Assembly: GCA_043758125.1 (NCBI GenBank) | Contig: JAYVOC010000258.1 | Location: 1-45,317 of the forward strand | Direction of reading: 5' to 3' | Length of the DNA: 45,317 nucleotides | Source of the DNA: JANXSD01 sp043758125 | GTDB taxonomy: Bacteria; Bacteroidota; Bacteroidia; AKYH767-A; OLB10 | Shown here: positions 43,243 to 45,317 of the stretch, piece after piece | How the letters are laid out: the number at the start of each line of letters is the position of its first letter | Numbering within the stretch: the first letter of the stretch is position 1 | Made by a program: the position numbers and the translations under genes | Notes under the pieces: generated by a model | The model's database searches: none | What the model was told of the DNA's origin: nothing | Seen by the model: the letters and a program-made list of their open reading frames with translations, nothing else

Positions 43243-44013
43243 TTACTGAATGTTGATACTTTTAACATTTGCTTGCTCCTTAACAAAGGCATAATTTTTT
43301 CCGCCAAAAGATTGTAGGTGTATCGAATAAGGAATCACTTCAATTAAAGCAGAATTATCTGTGACAACTGGAAGACTTGAAAGCGTGCTGGCAGAAATCA
43401 CGGCAGATGCTGCTGTCCCAGCGAATGTACGTGTAATAGAAACGCTTCCTTTTGTGATGAAAACAATTACACTATCAGCATCATTTACATCAGATCCGAG
43501 TGAAATAGTTAAACCATTAGCACGAGTGATACTTGTTGGAACAATTCCAGTAAAACTTGGAAAATTACTATTGTGGTTATACGAAATTGCTGGAACAGCT
43601 CCTGCGCCAGAAACAATCCAGTTACTACTTTGAGAACTAAAATTAAGTGATGCTGGAGTTTGTCCTACTGTAGCAGATTTTACATAACTATTGTTTGATT
43701 GCTTATCTAGTGGAAATGTATTCACACTCACTGTCCCAGCATTTATAAATGAACTATTATTACCTGTAGAAGCGAAGAAAGTAGCAACTCCAGTTTCTGT
43801 AGTAATGGTGAATGGAAATCCTCCAGCAATCGTTGTTACATCTGTCTCTAAACTTACAAGCGCGCCATCTACATTTCCAACTTGTGGTGATGGAGCTGAA
43901 CCATTTCCGCCTGAAGTGGAAGGACTCGCTGAACTATCATCTTTTTTACAAGAATTTATTGAAATGGTAAGTGCAATCATCAAGATTGTAGGAAGAATTT
44001 TGTAATGTTTCAT
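43243..44013 (-). CDS. Putative lipoprotein of unknown function
   Basis: The 256-residue protein has a lipobox ISINSC with Cys22 followed by KKDDSSAS and a low-complexity Ser/Gly/Pro linker (about residues 27-46). The rest is Ser/Thr/Val-rich and beta-like, with no motif I recognise. It is likely an outer-membrane surface lipoprotein. Its 5' side faces the MFS transporter gene, from which it is transcribed divergently across about 220 bases without a clear TAnnTTTG promoter. Confidence 0.8.
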   Translation of the reverse strand: MKHYKILPTILMIALTISINSCKKDDSSASPSTSGGNGSAPSPQVGNVDGALVSLETDVTTIAGGFPFTITTETGVATFFASTGNNSSFINAGTVSVNTFPLDKQSNNSYVKSATVGQTPASLNFSSQSSNWIVSGAGAVPAISYNHNSNFPSFTGIVPTSITRANGLTISLGSDVNDADSVIVFITKGSVSITRTFAGTAASAVISASTLSSLPVVTDNSALIEVIPYSIHLQSFGGKNYAFVKEQANVKSINIQ

Positions 44014-44235
44014 CGTTTGATTTATATTAGAATTAGTATTTTAATTTGGGTGCAAGATATTTAAAACAAAAAGGGAATGGTATACCTTATGTAGGGTATT
44101 TTGATAAGTACTAGTGGGTATTTATTTAACTAACCATTGATAATTAATACTAGATTTAATGTTAATAAATAAAATTGGCTTATGAACGAATGGCTTTGAT
44201 TTCATTCTAATTTGGTAAAAAAATAAGCCTTTCAC

Positions 44236-45317
44236 ATGGAAGAAAAAAATAATAGTATTATTCCAGTAATCATTCTCGGTTGCTTCTTCTTTATCTTCGG
44301 ATTTGTAACATGGTTAAATGGAACTCTCATCCCCTACTTAAAAATTGCCTGTGAACTCAATACACAACAATCACTTTTAGTTGCCTTTGCATTTTACATT
44401 TCCTATTTTGTGATGGCATTACCTTCTTCATGGGTACTACAAAAAATAGGATTCAAAAAAGGAATGATGCTTGGACTTTTTGTAATGGCAGCAGGTGCAT
44501 TGATTTTTATTCCCGCAGCAAATACGCGCACTTATGAATTATTCCTTACAGGATTATTTGTAATAGGTACAGGATTATCACTTTTACAGACGGCCTCCAA
44601 TCCATATATCACTATTGTTGGGCCAATAGAGAGTGCGGCAAAACGAATTAGCGTTATGGGTATTTGTAGTAAGGTTGCGGGTGTTCTCGCTCCTATTATT
44701 CTTGGTGCAATTATTCTTTCAGATGCAGATACTCTTACTACAAAATTAACTACTATGAATAATGCAGATCGTATTATTCAATTGAATGAACTTGCTTCTA
44801 GAGTAATTCAACCATATACTTTTATGGCAATTGCATTGGCCGTTCTCGCACTACTTGTCAACTTTTCCCCTTTACCAGAAATTGAAGCAAAGGAAGAATT
44901 AATTTCTAGTGATACGAATGAAATGCGAACCTCCGTTTTTCAATTTCCTAATTTAGTATTTGGTGCTATCGGTATCTTTGTTTGTGTAGGTGTTGAAGTT
45001 ATTTCTGGCGACACCATCGGCATCTATGGGCAATCTCAAGGCATACCATTAAGCGAAGCAAAAATTTATACATCTTTCACTTTATCAGCAATGGTTATTG
45101 GATATATCATTGGCATATTAACGATACCTAAATTTTTATCGCAACAAAAAGCATTAGCCTATTCAGCAATATCTGGAGTATTATTTTCGGCGCTTATTTT
45201 GTTTACTAAAGGATATACCTCAGTATTTTTTGTTGCATTGTTAGGATTATCGAATGCATTAATGTGGCCTGCTATCTGGCCTCTTGGTATTGATGGTTTA
45301 GGGAAATTTACTAAAAC
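44236..45317 (+). CDS. FucP-like sugar MFS transporter (partial, 3' end outside window)
   Basis: ATG 44236 (MEEKNNSIIPVI) opens a frame of at least 360 residues that runs off the window. At least nine hydrophobic segments are visible, with FGFVTWLNGTLIPYLK, QTASNPYITIVGP and ASRVIQPYTFMAIAL, which are signatures of the FucP/NagP group of sugar:proton symporters. It likely imports a monosaccharide such as L-fucose, glucose/galactose or N-acetylglucosamine; the exact sugar cannot be told. The start is also supported by the hydrophobic segment beginning soon after it. Confidence 0.92.
   Translation, partial: MEEKNNSIIPVIILGCFFFIFGFVTWLNGTLIPYLKIACELNTQQSLLVAFAFYISYFVMALPSSWVLQKIGFKKGMMLGLFVMAAGALIFIPAANTRTYELFLTGLFVIGTGLSLLQTASNPYITIVGPIESAAKRISVMGICSKVAGVLAPIILGAIILSDADTLTTKLTTMNNADRIIQLNELASRVIQPYTFMAIALAVLALLVNFSPLPEIEAKEELISSDTNEMRTSVFQFPNLVFGAIGIFVCVGVEVISGDTIGIYGQSQGIPLSEAKIYTSFTLSAMVIGYIIGILTIPKFLSQQKALAYSAISGVLFSALILFTKGYTSVFFVALLGLSNALMWPAIWPLGIDGLGKFTK

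Noticed and set aside
43361..44005. Two plus-strand frames of 90-104 codons opposite the lipoprotein gene
   Set aside because: The minus strand has a start, lipobox and stop typical of a lipoprotein; the plus frames lack these and use the Ser/Gly/Thr-rich repeat only in reverse.
1..45317. CRISPR arrays, tRNA or rRNA genes
   Set aside because: No regularly spaced direct repeats and no cloverleaf or rRNA-like stretch were seen on reading through; a tool search (tRNAscan, CRISPRCasFinder) could still confirm.

Overview
The window is AT-rich, and its genes use TTG or GTG as well as ATG starts, mostly without Shine-Dalgarno sequences. It carries Bacteroidota-type lipoproteins (…SCKKD N-termini), at least one promoter of the TTTG-N20-TAnnTTTG class, and a darA/darB-containing aryl-polyene cluster. 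All this points to a member of the Bacteroidota (Flavobacteria/Sphingobacteria/Chitinophaga-like). The genus cannot be read from the sequence.

Left flank (1-4.1 kb): the 3' end of an IS66-type transposase, a bidirectional terminator, a minus-strand secreted protein of unknown function, and a divergent exported M48-type zinc metallopeptidase.

Core (4.2-41.6 kb): about 37 kb, entirely on the plus strand and mostly with overlapping or near-abutting genes. It looks like a complete flexirubin-type (aryl polyene ester of a dialkylresorcinol) biosynthetic cluster. Tyrosine ammonia-lyase (22.2 kb) would make 4-coumarate. A PaaK-like AMP ligase (18.3 kb) would activate the aryl starter. AcpS (17.9 kb) would arm three ACPs (4.8, 25.8, 39.1 kb). 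Ketosynthases and chain-length-factor-like partners, FabG (23.8 kb) and two hotdog dehydratases (9.3 and 26.9 kb) would build the conjugated polyene. A halogenase-like flavoprotein, two CrtI/CrtISO-like flavoproteins and a methyltransferase could tailor it. DarA and DarB (31.2-33.5 kb) would make the dialkylresorcinol. A BtrH-like protein, a C45 Ntn hydrolase, an LpxL-like protein and a PlsC domain are candidate acyltransferases for joining or anchoring the halves. Transport candidates are a giant MMPL-PlsC-methyltransferase fusion, LolA-like and lipoprotein partners, and an ABC-2 exporter pair. A NodB deacetylase and a GT2-DUF2062 glycosyltransferase hint at a sugar-containing step.

Right flank (41.6-45.3 kb): an exported S1/P1-type nuclease, a strong bidirectional terminator, two minus-strand lipoproteins and the start of a FucP-like sugar MFS transporter cut by the window edge.

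The main points of interest are: (i) an ACP-KS-CLF cassette present at both edges of the cluster; (ii) two dehydratase subunits whose catalytic residues look complementary (one keeps the His, the other the Glu); (iii) a BtrH-type acyltransferase candidate for the ester-forming step; and (iv) a Bacteroidota promoter followed by a terminator-like hairpin in front of the ammonia-lyase. No transcriptional regulator, tRNA, rRNA or CRISPR array was seen.
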